Part shown: positions 34,251-42,984 of the stretch, piece by piece
How positions within the stretch are numbered: the first letter of the stretch is position 1
How the letters are laid out: the number at the start of each line of letters is the position of its first letter
Source of the DNA: Actinobacteria bacterium IMCC26207
GTDB taxonomy: Bacteria; Actinomycetota; Acidimicrobiia; Acidimicrobiales; Microtrichaceae
NCBI GenBank assembly: GCA_001025035.1
Contig: LCZK01000009.1
Coordinates: forward strand, 558,001 to 622,000
Length of the DNA stretch: 64,000 nt
Direction: 5' to 3'
Notes under the pieces: generated by a model
Databases searched by the model: none
What the model was told of the DNA's origin: nothing
The model's input: the letters and a program-made list of their open reading frames with translations, nothing else
Made by a program: the position numbers and the translations under genes

Positions 34251-35077
34251 CCGGCATCAACGGGCAGCGTTACCCCGGTCACGTAGCGAGCCTCATCGGA
34301 ACAAAGCCAGAGCAACGCATCAGAGATGTCTCCAGGTTCAACCCACGGAATATCCATCGGCTGTTGTGGGCGAAGGAACTCTGCGGCATCTGCGACGGTT
34401 GGATTCTCCATATCCATACGAACCAGCTTGGGAAACAGATCGTTCTGAATCATTGGGGTGGCCACTGAAGTCGGATGGATCGTGTTGACACGAATCTGAT
34501 TCGGGGCCAACTCAAGAGCTAATGAACGCATGAACCCGACTACCCCATGCTTAGCGGCGTTATAGGCCGGGCAGCCATAAAAACCCTTAAGGCCAGCTGT
34601 TGAGGAAGTGATCACAATCGCCCCGCCCTCATTTTGCTGAATGATCTTTTTCATGCCGGCCCGCACAGTGTTGAACACGCCAGTCAGGTTGATCCCGATG
34701 GTTTCGTCCCACTGCTCAGAGGTAAGAAATTGGGTTGGATTTGGTGAGTACGTTCCCGCGTTCGCCACAATGACATCTAGGCGGCCAAAGCGTTCGTAGC
34801 CAGCGTTAACTACCTCACGCAGCCGGGGCAGGTCTCGCACATCTCCGACTTCGGCGTGCATGACTCCGCCTGCAGATTCCACAAGCTTGACGGTCTCTGC
34901 AAGGTCGGCCTCGGTGGCAAGGGGGTAGTAGCACTCAGGCAAATCTGAACACACATCCACGCCAATAATTTTGGCCCCCTCAGACGCGAACTTCACTGCA
35001 TGAGAGCGTCCTTGGCCACGAGCTGCACCCGTAATAAAAACGACTTTGCCTTCAAACCGAGCTGGACGTTCTGCCAT
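34235..35077 (-). CDS. Mycofactocin-coupled SDR family oxidoreductase
   Basis: 280-residue SDR of the subfamily with a firmly bound nicotinamide cofactor that is recycled through mycofactocin. The signature start GKVVFITGAARGQGRSHAV, the long insertion DLPECYYPLATEADLAETVKLVE and NAGTYSPN match this subfamily rather than FabG. Catalytic residues are the Ser of TSSTAG and YNAAK. Substrate is probably an alcohol. Neighbouring SnoaL-like and F420 proteins fit a catabolic role. AGAGGGA lies eight to ten bases before ATG. The mycofactocin biosynthesis genes themselves are not in this window. Confidence 0.85.
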   Translation of the reverse strand: MAERPARFEGKVVFITGAARGQGRSHAVKFASEGAKIIGVDVCSDLPECYYPLATEADLAETVKLVESAGGVMHAEVGDVRDLPRLREVVNAGYERFGRLDVIVANAGTYSPNPTQFLTSEQWDETIGINLTGVFNTVRAGMKKIIQQNEGGAIVITSSTAGLKGFYGCPAYNAAKHGVVGFMRSLALELAPNQIRVNTIHPTSVATPMIQNDLFPKLVRMDMENPTVADAAEFLRPQQPMDIPWVEPGDISDALLWLCSDEARYVTGVTLPVDAGALLK

Positions 35078-35115
35078 GATGCGAATCCCTCTACTAGTGC
35101 CGGTGCCGGGCGAGC

Positions 35116-38100
35116 TTATGCCCCTTTACTCAGACCTTTGTATCCTTCTGTGAACCCGACTGCACGCAGTGCCTCGGCCCAAGAAGAAGCGGTCGCTGAT
35201 TCACCGTCGATGGTTTCTATTCGCAGCCTGCGAACCCGTGAACTACTGCTGCTAGATCCACCGAAGCCTGTTGCGCTCGCAAACGATCCGAGCATCTGCA
35301 CCCAAGAGTCATGCTGAGATGCTGCTTCGAAGGTGAGGAGCCGCTTGCCTCCACGCTCAAGATAGGCACAGAGGTCACCATCCACGATGAGTGCATAGGC
35401 ACCGATCGCTCGGGATGGTCTGCCGGAACTCTCTGGCCAAGGCAAAGCGGCACCGAAAGGCTGCGCAGGGTCCGTTGCAGCGAGCAGCCAAGCGTCAGGC
35501 CTATCAGACCTATCAGGCCTATCAGACCTATCCGACTGAGTCATAGCCCGGAGCAGGTCCACGGCCCCAGGTTTGGCGAACTGCGCTGCACCAAGGCCAT
35601 CCACGAAATACCCGCGACGTACCTGACCGCGCTCCTCAAGCAGCTTGAGGACTGGATACACCCCAGCAAATCCCCCCTCTACCCCTTCGGCTAACGCCAT
35701 CTCTCGGGTGAGTACGCCGTAACGCTCGAGCAGTTGAAGTGCGCGTTGTGTCACGAACTCGGTTGGGCTTGGGGCCGGCACAAAGAGTGGTGCGGTCAAC
35801 GACCAACGACCAGCCCCCGCTGGCGGGCCAAGCCGTGAAACCCGCAAGGAAGCTCGAGCAGCGCTGCTGCTTGGCCTACGCGAACGAGACCCCGATGCAG
35901 ACCGAGATGCAGACCGAGATGTAGAGCGAGGGGAACCGCCAGATGCTTTGGCTCGCAGTGGAGAAAGCGAATCACTGGTCACCTCTCCAGCCCAGACCAA
36001 GTCCCAGAGCGCCTCGAGAACACTCTGGTCGTCATATGGCAGCGATGCAGCCGCCACTGCTGCTGTGAGCTCCGCCCAGAACGATGCTCCGTGAGTGCTG
36101 AGGTGTGCTCGAAGCACATGGTGATGTGGTTCATCGGTACCAGATTCCTCGGCTGTCGCTACTGCTGGCACTAAAGCTGCAACCTGATCGCGAAACATCA
36201 GGCGCACGCGACCGTCATGCGCCCCAACTGCCCCAGCTCCAAGCCAGACCACCTCACCCGTGGCACAGAGCAGGTCGAGATCAGCTGAGGAGAAGTTCTT
36301 GACTCGTTGACACAGTATGTCTGCCTCGATCAATGATCCCGGCAAGGCCGCTCCCTGTAACAGCCCAATCGCTTCGGCCACGGCATCTGTTCCGCTACGT
36401 CCCGATCCAATCCCTTGCCATCTTGGCAAGAAGCGAGCGAGTGCAGCCGAATCAACTGGCTCGACCTCTTTACGCAGAGCTGCAAGCGAACGACGCCGCA
36501 ACCTGCGCAGGACCTCGGCATCGCAGAACTCAACCCCTGATCCACCCGGAAGAAATTCACCAGTGAGTAGACGTTGCGTGCCAACGAGTTCGGCTAGCGA
36601 CAAGCGGGCTATCTCTTGGGAGATCCCTAAGCGTGCTGCAATCTGCGCTGTGGTGAAAGGTCCATGTGTGCGAGCAAAGCGCTCTACCAAATCTCGGAGC
36701 GGACTCTCACCACTTTCTGCTGAGACTGAATCGGTGAACGCAGTCGGTAAGCCCACAGGAATAGCAAGGCCAAGGCCATCACGCAGGCGGGCAGCATCCT
36801 CTGCTGCGCTATAGCGCTGTTCGCCGGCCATGTTGACAGTGATGACTCGTCGTCGTTCCACAAGGTGCTCGAGCCATACCTGAAGGACCTGCGGCGAAGC
36901 TTCACCGATGCGTGCAGCAAGTTCGATTTCGGTGAGTGGACCGAGCACGCGCAGCAGGTCATGCAGTTCGTCAGCGTCACGGGCGGCACGGTCAAGAGTG
37001 AGCCGCTGCAGTTCCATCTCGACGAGATCAACAACCTCTGGATCTAATAGAGACCGAAGTTCCTCCACGCCGAGGAGGTCCCGCAGTAACTCCCGGTCTA
37101 AGGAAAGCGCCGCGGCCCGCCGTTCTGCGAGCGGAGCGTCGCCTTCGTACATAAAGACAGCGATCCAGCCAAAGAGCAGCGAACGCGCAAAGGGTGAAGC
37201 AATGGGGGTTTCCACCTGAACCACGCGAATCCTGCGAGAGCGAACCTCACTCATGATCAACCGCAAGGCCGGTAGGTCAAAAATATCGTTGCAGCACTCT
37301 CGGGTGGTCTCGAGCAAAATTGGAAAGCTGGGGTATTTCGAGGCCACCGACAGCAGATCGGCTGCCCGCTGTCGCTGCTGCCACAGTGGGGTGCGTTGGC
37401 CCGGTCGGCGCCGTGGCAACAGCAGAGCTCGAGCCGCAGCCTCTCTGAATCGGGCAGCAAAAGCTGCTGTTCCTGGAAGTGCTGCAACCACCTCGGACTC
37501 GACCTCGTCGGGGTCGGGGAACAACAACTCCATGGGCAGGTCTTCTGCTGCCTCGGGTAAGCGAACCACGATGCCATCGTCAGACCAGAGCACTTCAGCG
37601 CCGAAACCATCGCCTAATTCGGAAGAGAAATGCGCATCGAGGCGTGTGCGAATGATGGTGGCCCAAGGTGCATGGACTCGCGAACCAAACGGTGAGTGGA
37701 TACACACTCGCCAATCACCGATCTCATCTCGAAAGCGTTCAACGAGCAGCGTCCGATCAGAGGGAATCGCCCCCGTGGCCTGAGCCTGCTCATCGAGATA
37801 CGTCAACAGAGTGCTGACTGCGGCATCGTCAAGGGCATGACGTGTGCGCAGTTCTGCTTCGGCCTCTTCTTGAGGCAGGGTGGAAATCCTTCGCAGGAAT
37901 TCACCAACTGCTCGCCCTAATTCGGCCTCACGCCCCGGGCCATCACCGTGCCAGAACGGCATTTTTCCGGGCTGCCCTGGAGCAGGACTGACAATCACGC
38001 GCTCAAAGGTGATCTCTTCGATTCGCCAGGTTGTGGCACCGAGTAGAAAGGTTTCGCCTACCCGAGACTCATAAACCATCTCTTCGTCCAGCTCGCCCAC

Positions 38101-39777
38101 TCGAGTGCCCTCGGGCAAGAACACTCCAAAGAGACCCCTATCTGGGATGGTGCCGCCTGAGATAACGGCTAGGCGTTGGGCTCCTGCGCGACCGCGCACA
38201 GTGCCCGCTAAACGATCCCACACCACACGGGGTCGTAGTTCGGCGAACTCTTCGGCCGGGTAGCGACCAGCAAGCAGATCAAGGGTATTTTCGAAGAGTT
38301 CCCAAGACAGCGTGGAATAGTTCGCCGCCGACCGGCACAGATCAAACAGTTCAGTGACCTGCCACTCATCGAGCGCACAACTCGCAACGATCTGCTGCGC
38401 CAGCACATCAAGTGGATTCACCGGAACCTTGGTGTGCTCAATGAGGCCCTCCTGCATCCGCTGCGCCACCACCGCAGCCTCGAGTAGATCCGCTCGATGC
38501 TTCGGGAAGATCCTCCCGCGACTCGCTACTGCGACTTGATGACCAGCACGGCCGATGCGTTGCAGACCCGCAGAGACAGAGCCCGGCGAGGCCACCTGAA
38601 TGACCAGATCTACAGCCCCCATATCGATGCCGAGTTCAAGCGAACTCGTGGCCACGAGACCCTTGAGCTGACCGCGTTTCAGCTCGTCTTCTACGACGAG
38701 TCGGCGCTCGCGAGACAGCGACCCGTGATGCGCCTTGACGAGTTCTTCACTCTCCCCGTCCGTCGCGAGATCTTCGGGCTCGTGACTCCCCTGTTCTGCT
38801 GCAAGTTCATTGAGCCGACTCGCCAACCGCTCGGCCATTCTGCGCGCATTCACAAACAGCAGCGTGGAATGGTTCTCTTCGATCAACTTGAGTAACTCGG
38901 CATCCATTGATGGCCAGGCCGACCCAGAACCGGCATCGAGTTCTGGCACCGGAACCACCACCGAGAGTTCGAGTTCCTTGCGCATGCCTGCATCCACAAT
39001 GGTGACCGGCCGTTGAATCGGAGCCTGATCACTAGGAGTGAACCCTCCCAGGAATGCTGCAACGGCCTCGAGTGGCCGCTGGGTAGCCGAGAGCCCGATC
39101 CGTTGCAGCTTGCGCCGAGTCTGATCACGAGCCGCCCTGAGGTACTCCAAGCGTTCAAGGCTCAAACTCAGATGAGCACCCCGTTTGGTAGGTGCAAGAG
39201 CATGGATCTCATCCAGAATCACGCAATCCACGCTCACTAATGACTCACGAGCGGCAGAGGTGAGCATGAGATAGAGCGACTCGGGGGTAGTGATCAGGAT
39301 GTCGGGCGGAGTGCGAACTAACGCTCGGCGTTCAGTGGCCGTGGTATCTCCGGTACGAACTCCGACTGTGGGTGCAACGAATTCAAGACCAAGCCGCTGC
39401 GCTGCAAGTGCAACTCCTCGAAGTGGACTCTGCAGATTTTTCTCTACGTCGACTGCGAGCGCACGCATAGGCGAGATGTACAGCACTCGCACTCCCGCAC
39501 CAGGCTCGCTCGCAGAACCAGGCTCACTCGGAGAACCAGACTCGCTCGCAGAACCAGACTGGTCGCGAGCTTGGACTGAGCGGGCGCCGAGAGCATCGAT
39601 GGCCCACAAAAATGCCGCCAAAGTCTTGCCTGAGCCCGTAGGGGCACACAGCAAGGTGTTCTCCCCTGCGCTGATCGGCCCCCAGGCCTGTGCCTGTGCC
39701 GCAGTTGGCTCTGGGAAGGAAGATTCAAACCAAGCACGCACCGCCGGAGAGAAAGGTGAAAGAGAATCTCCGGCCAT
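35116..39777 (-). CDS. lhr: Lhr-like superfamily 2 DNA helicase
   Basis: Large helicase of 1553 residues with the complete Lhr build: DEAD-type core (Walker A CAPTGSGKT at about 45-52, DEIH in VDCVILDEIHALAP, SAT in GLSATQRP, C-terminal RecA motif QRIGRAGHQ), the winged-helix/Lhr middle region and a long C-terminal Lhr-CTD. Actinobacterial Lhr is a DNA-damage-induced 3'-5' helicase. Three low-complexity inserts come from in-frame repeats: SGSASESGSPSEPGSASEPG near 75, an SRSASRSASGSRSRR stretch near 1305 and a SDRSDRPDRSDRPD stretch near 1445. Its start lies 17 bases from the start of the divergent DtxR-type gene. Confidence 0.93.
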   Translation of the reverse strand: MAGDSLSPFSPAVRAWFESSFPEPTAAQAQAWGPISAGENTLLCAPTGSGKTLAAFLWAIDALGARSVQARDQSGSASESGSPSEPGSASEPGAGVRVLYISPMRALAVDVEKNLQSPLRGVALAAQRLGLEFVAPTVGVRTGDTTATERRALVRTPPDILITTPESLYLMLTSAARESLVSVDCVILDEIHALAPTKRGAHLSLSLERLEYLRAARDQTRRKLQRIGLSATQRPLEAVAAFLGGFTPSDQAPIQRPVTIVDAGMRKELELSVVVPVPELDAGSGSAWPSMDAELLKLIEENHSTLLFVNARRMAERLASRLNELAAEQGSHEPEDLATDGESEELVKAHHGSLSRERRLVVEDELKRGQLKGLVATSSLELGIDMGAVDLVIQVASPGSVSAGLQRIGRAGHQVAVASRGRIFPKHRADLLEAAVVAQRMQEGLIEHTKVPVNPLDVLAQQIVASCALDEWQVTELFDLCRSAANYSTLSWELFENTLDLLAGRYPAEEFAELRPRVVWDRLAGTVRGRAGAQRLAVISGGTIPDRGLFGVFLPEGTRVGELDEEMVYESRVGETFLLGATTWRIEEITFERVIVSPAPGQPGKMPFWHGDGPGREAELGRAVGEFLRRISTLPQEEAEAELRTRHALDDAAVSTLLTYLDEQAQATGAIPSDRTLLVERFRDEIGDWRVCIHSPFGSRVHAPWATIIRTRLDAHFSSELGDGFGAEVLWSDDGIVVRLPEAAEDLPMELLFPDPDEVESEVVAALPGTAAFAARFREAAARALLLPRRRPGQRTPLWQQRQRAADLLSVASKYPSFPILLETTRECCNDIFDLPALRLIMSEVRSRRIRVVQVETPIASPFARSLLFGWIAVFMYEGDAPLAERRAAALSLDRELLRDLLGVEELRSLLDPEVVDLVEMELQRLTLDRAARDADELHDLLRVLGPLTEIELAARIGEASPQVLQVWLEHLVERRRVITVNMAGEQRYSAAEDAARLRDGLGLAIPVGLPTAFTDSVSAESGESPLRDLVERFARTHGPFTTAQIAARLGISQEIARLSLAELVGTQRLLTGEFLPGGSGVEFCDAEVLRRLRRRSLAALRKEVEPVDSAALARFLPRWQGIGSGRSGTDAVAEAIGLLQGAALPGSLIEADILCQRVKNFSSADLDLLCATGEVVWLGAGAVGAHDGRVRLMFRDQVAALVPAVATAEESGTDEPHHHVLRAHLSTHGASFWAELTAAVAAASLPYDDQSVLEALWDLVWAGEVTSDSLSPLRAKASGGSPRSTSRSASRSASGSRSRRPSSSAARASLRVSRLGPPAGAGRWSLTAPLFVPAPSPTEFVTQRALQLLERYGVLTREMALAEGVEGGFAGVYPVLKLLEERGQVRRGYFVDGLGAAQFAKPGAVDLLRAMTQSDRSDRPDRSDRPDAWLLAATDPAQPFGAALPWPESSGRPSRAIGAYALIVDGDLCAYLERGGKRLLTFEAASQHDSWVQMLGSFASATGFGGSSSSSSRVRRLRIETIDGESATASSWAEALRAVGFTEGYKGLSKGA

Positions 39778-39782
39778 TGCCC

Positions 39783-39788
39783 TACGCT
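39783..39788 (+). promoter_or_regulatory. Candidate leaderless -10 (TACGCT) of the DtxR-type gene
   Basis: TACGCT lies six bases before the ATG, in a divergent gap of only 17 bases, and there is no ribosome-binding site. A -35 would have to overlap the start of lhr. Confidence 0.45.
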
Positions 39789-39794
39789 AGTGAT

Positions 39795-40460
39795 ATGGCA
39801 GGTGCAAGAGCGAAAGAGTTCCATCCTGCATTCGAGGAATACTGCGAAGCTATCTGGGAACTCCGCGAAGACGAGATTGATGTCATTCAGGCCCGAATCG
39901 CTGAGCGCGTCGAGGTGTCTCGGCCTGCAGTTTCCGAGATGATCCGCCGAATGGAACAGGAGCAGCTGCTGATCGTCGGCGACAAAATCACGCTGACCGA
40001 AACTGGTATGGCCCTTGCCGAGCGGGTGGTTCGCCGCCACCGCCTAGCCGAGCGATTCCTGACCGATATTTTGGATCTCTCTTGGGCGGACGCTCACCTT
40101 GAGGCAGGCAAGTGGGAACATGTGATCTCGGAGTCAGTGGAGATCGCCCTAGCGCGAGTTCTAGGAGACCCAACCACCTGCCCGCATGGCAATCCCATCC
40201 CCGGGGCCAACTATGAGGCCCCAGATTCGTATCCCTTGCGAGCAGTACCGGTGGGGTCGGCATTCACGGTGAGTCGCATACCTGAGGAACTGGAATTCAC
40301 TCCGGGTCTCTTAGACTTTTTGGAAGAAAACTCCCTGCTTCCTGGCCACTCAGGAGTCCTGACGGCTCTGTCCCCAGATGGCACTGCAACAGTCAAGATC
40401 GACGGACAGCACGTTGGAATCGGATCCTTCGCAGCGGAGCGAATCCTAGTGATTGCCTAG
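39795..40460 (+). CDS. DtxR/MntR-family metal-dependent regulator
   Basis: 221-residue repressor with an N-terminal winged helix (RIAERVEVSRPAVSEMIRRM), a dimerisation domain (RHRLAERFLTD, EHVISESVE) and a C-terminal FeoA/SH3-like domain (about 155-221). Ligand positions are atypical: the place of DtxR Met10 is Glu in EEYCE, and the place of DtxR Cys102 is Gly in EAGKWEH, whereas the His and Glu of RHRLAER and WEH are kept. Metal selectivity may differ from both IdeR and MntR. Divergent from lhr; the stop codon shares CTAG with the convergent HelD gene. Confidence 0.88.
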   Translation: MAGARAKEFHPAFEEYCEAIWELREDEIDVIQARIAERVEVSRPAVSEMIRRMEQEQLLIVGDKITLTETGMALAERVVRRHRLAERFLTDILDLSWADAHLEAGKWEHVISESVEIALARVLGDPTTCPHGNPIPGANYEAPDSYPLRAVPVGSAFTVSRIPEELEFTPGLLDFLEENSLLPGHSGVLTALSPDGTATVKIDGQHVGIGSFAAERILVIA

Positions 40461-42532
40461 TCCAACAGGACTTCTGGTAGCTGCCCCGTGTGGATCACGG
40501 TGAGGCGTTTAGTGGAGCGAGTGAGCGCAACGTAGAGCGACTGTGCTCCGCGAATTTGCTCATTGAGGACGCGCTTCGGTTCAACCACCAGCACCGAGTC
40601 CAACTCGAGGCCTTTGACAAGGTTCACGGGAACCACCGTCACCTGTTTCTCTAACCCCTGCCTTGTCGCTCGGCCGTAATCGATTCCTGCCCGGGTCAGA
40701 GCCGCGTCAATTTGTTCAGCCATCGACTCAGGGACGATCACACCAATGTTTCCCGAGCCGATTGTCTTGAGCTCATAGCGGACTCGCTCAACTACCTCAG
40801 CTTCGAGTTCGCTACTCGCCACGCCCAAGATCAGCGGTGGCTCACCCGTGTGACGAATAGATTGAGGAGGGGCAATCCCCGGCGCAGCCAAGACCAACAT
40901 CTTGGCGGCAAGTTCCATAATGGGACCTGGAACCCGGTAGCCGATTGTTAGATCAGCTCGCCGGGGCGGCCTGCGGTCCGGCAGGTATTCGAGTACTGAT
41001 TCCCAACTCTCATGTGGCCAAGCACCCGTTGCTTGTGCAATGTCACCCACGATGGTCATTGAGCCATTCAGCGAACGACGGTCCAGCATTCGCAACTCCA
41101 TCGGTGACAAGTCCTGTGCCTCATCAACCACGATGTGGCCAAAGGTGCGAACAGCGTCAGCCTCGAGGTGCTTCGGACGTGGTCCAAGCAATTCGAGCGC
41201 CTCATCCAGAAGCGGTACGTCGTCTGCTGGAAAAACGACTTCGTTGGGAACATGGCTGCGCTCTCGGAACAACAGAGGCCACTCGGAGTCTTTGAGACGC
41301 CCGCTCCCAGCAGAACGCAACAATCCACGCGATCCGAACAAGTCGTTCAGTAACTCGGCCGGAGTGAGCACCGGCCACATGCGTTCGAGCGCCTCGATGA
41401 CAGCCGGGTCACGGCGAATGCGCTCACGGATGGCCTCGAGAGTCTCTTCGCTACGCGAAGTGCTCGCCAGCCGCTCAAAGACCAACTGCTCGACATGGCG
41501 CCGGCCGGCATTGTGAGTACGAGAGCGCCGGCGCGCCTGCTCGATAATCTCTACGGAATCCTCGGGGGTGAGTACCAAGAACTGCAATCCGTATGGAACC
41601 CGAAGCGACTCGCGTAGCGGATGTTGACGGTCGCGAACAGCTCGGCGAATCACGTTGATCATGCGGCTATCACCTTTGACCCTGCCAACCTCGGTTAGGT
41701 CATGGCCGCTTGAGCGAATCGCTGGCACTAAGTCGGCTAGCACAGCAATCTGGATTCCTGCCTCGCCTAATGAGGGCAGCACCTGCTCGATATAGGACAA
41801 GAACACACGGTTAGGCCCAAGCACCAACACGCCTTGACCTTCGAGCGGAAATCGCTGTGAGTACAACAAGTAGGCCGCCCGATGTAGAGCAACAACGGTC
41901 TTTCCTGTTCCTGGGCCTCCTTGAACTACCAGCACGCCTTGCAGAGGGGACCGAATGATTCGATCCTGTTCGGTCTGGATCGTGCCAACGATGTCTGACA
42001 ACTTGCCCGAGCGTGACTCCTCGAGTGCAGCGATCAGTGCGCCGTGGCCCTGCACCTGACCCTGATCGAGTGCCGCAGTGGCGGACCCAAACAGTTCGTC
42101 ATCGATTCCGAGCAACGTCTGACCGCGGCTAGCAAAATGGCGACGGCGACGCAGCCCCATGGGGTCAAGGCCCGTTGCCCGGTAAAAGGTTTCGGCTAAG
42201 GGCGCTCGCCAGTCCACAACAATGGAGTTGCTCTTATCGTCCGATACTGCGATTCGGCCGATATGAAAGCTTTCTCCTTCTGGATCTTCCTCTGTGGGCT
42301 CAGTATCAACCCGACCAAAAATCAAGGAACGCTCACCGAGTTCGAGTTGGTGCAGGCGTACACCCACTCGCTCCCACACCACATCACGCTCATAACGATT
42401 CTGATACGTGCCACCCTGCCCATCCACGACACCCTCTCGCATTGCCTCGGCAACGGCGCGAGCGCGCTCCAAGCACAAGTAAGCGTTGTCTATATAGGCC
42501 TGCTCAAGTTCGAGCTCGGGGTGATTTGCCAC
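40457..42532 (-). CDS. HelD-like RNA polymerase-recycling ATPase
   Basis: 691-residue superfamily 1 ATPase. An N-terminal coiled helical region (about 1-70, LEQAYIDNAYLCLERARAVAE) precedes the LIFGRVDTEPTEEDPEG and SFHIGRIAVSD segments of HelD/HelR proteins; Walker A is QGGPGTGKTVVALHRA (about 205) and Walker B is HIVVDEAQDLSPME. Such proteins pull stalled RNA polymerase off DNA, and some confer rifamycin tolerance. GTG start with CAGGAG five bases upstream. The 3' end shares its CTAG with the stop of the DtxR-type gene. UvrD or RecB identity is unlikely given the N-terminus. Confidence 0.88.
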   Translation of the reverse strand: MANHPELELEQAYIDNAYLCLERARAVAEAMREGVVDGQGGTYQNRYERDVVWERVGVRLHQLELGERSLIFGRVDTEPTEEDPEGESFHIGRIAVSDDKSNSIVVDWRAPLAETFYRATGLDPMGLRRRRHFASRGQTLLGIDDELFGSATAALDQGQVQGHGALIAALEESRSGKLSDIVGTIQTEQDRIIRSPLQGVLVVQGGPGTGKTVVALHRAAYLLYSQRFPLEGQGVLVLGPNRVFLSYIEQVLPSLGEAGIQIAVLADLVPAIRSSGHDLTEVGRVKGDSRMINVIRRAVRDRQHPLRESLRVPYGLQFLVLTPEDSVEIIEQARRRSRTHNAGRRHVEQLVFERLASTSRSEETLEAIRERIRRDPAVIEALERMWPVLTPAELLNDLFGSRGLLRSAGSGRLKDSEWPLLFRERSHVPNEVVFPADDVPLLDEALELLGPRPKHLEADAVRTFGHIVVDEAQDLSPMELRMLDRRSLNGSMTIVGDIAQATGAWPHESWESVLEYLPDRRPPRRADLTIGYRVPGPIMELAAKMLVLAAPGIAPPQSIRHTGEPPLILGVASSELEAEVVERVRYELKTIGSGNIGVIVPESMAEQIDAALTRAGIDYGRATRQGLEKQVTVVPVNLVKGLELDSVLVVEPKRVLNEQIRGAQSLYVALTRSTKRLTVIHTGQLPEVLLD

Positions 42533-42616
42533 GCGGTCTCCTGTATGAGCCGGTCGGGATCAGGGGATCGATAAGTGTACCTACTCCCCCGGGCACAGAA
42601 AATCGGGTACCCCAGA

Positions 42617-42658
42617 GCCCGATTACTAGCCCAATTACTAGCCCGACTACTGGCCCAG
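42617..42658. repeat. 12-bp repeat spanning a minus-strand stop codon
   Basis: GCCCGATTACTA, GCCCAATTACTA and GCCCGACTACTG follow one another, then a partial GCCCAG. Read on the minus strand, the last codons GGC-CAG-TAG are followed by GGC-TAG-TAA twice, so the gene end is copied with its stop. Confidence 0.9.
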
Positions 42659-42907
42659 TTCCTCGCCGATCTCATGAAGAGCCGACCTGAGCGCTAGTCG
42701 CAAACGGCGCGCTTGGGACGCATCGAGATGCGCCACTAGGCCTGTTGCTGGGGCCCCGAACTCCTCGGTGGTCAGTTGTATTCGAGGGGTGGCATCGAGG
42801 TAGTCATCACAGACTGAGACTGCCCAGTTCAGGGGCAACATTTCGGCTGCATCCTCGGGGTCAACCGGTGGAACAGGAATTTGATCGTCGTCGATACTGC
42901 GGCGCAT
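42647..42907 (-). CDS. Hypothetical small acidic protein
   Basis: 86 residues, no family recognised. Pro/Asp-rich N-terminus (DDDQIPVPPVDPEDAAEM), then a mixed strand/helix part with HLDASQARRLRLALRSALHEIG. No signal peptide or membrane helix. AGGGAG lies five bases before ATG, which supports a real gene. It is divergent from hemE and upstream of HelD on the same strand, with the repeat in between. Confidence 0.6.
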   Translation of the reverse strand: MRRSIDDDQIPVPPVDPEDAAEMLPLNWAVSVCDDYLDATPRIQLTTEEFGAPATGLVAHLDASQARRLRLALRSALHEIGEELGQ

Positions 42908-42984
42908 GTGGCTCCCTGATGGTTATGGCTCCAGATGATTGATACAGATGATTATGGCCCCAGATGGGAGAACTCAGGGTACGC

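Noticed and set aside
36317..38895. Several long plus-strand frames opposite lhr
   Set aside because: The lhr frame is fully supported by helicase motifs; the opposite frames are Arg/Ser-rich shadows without ribosome-binding sites.
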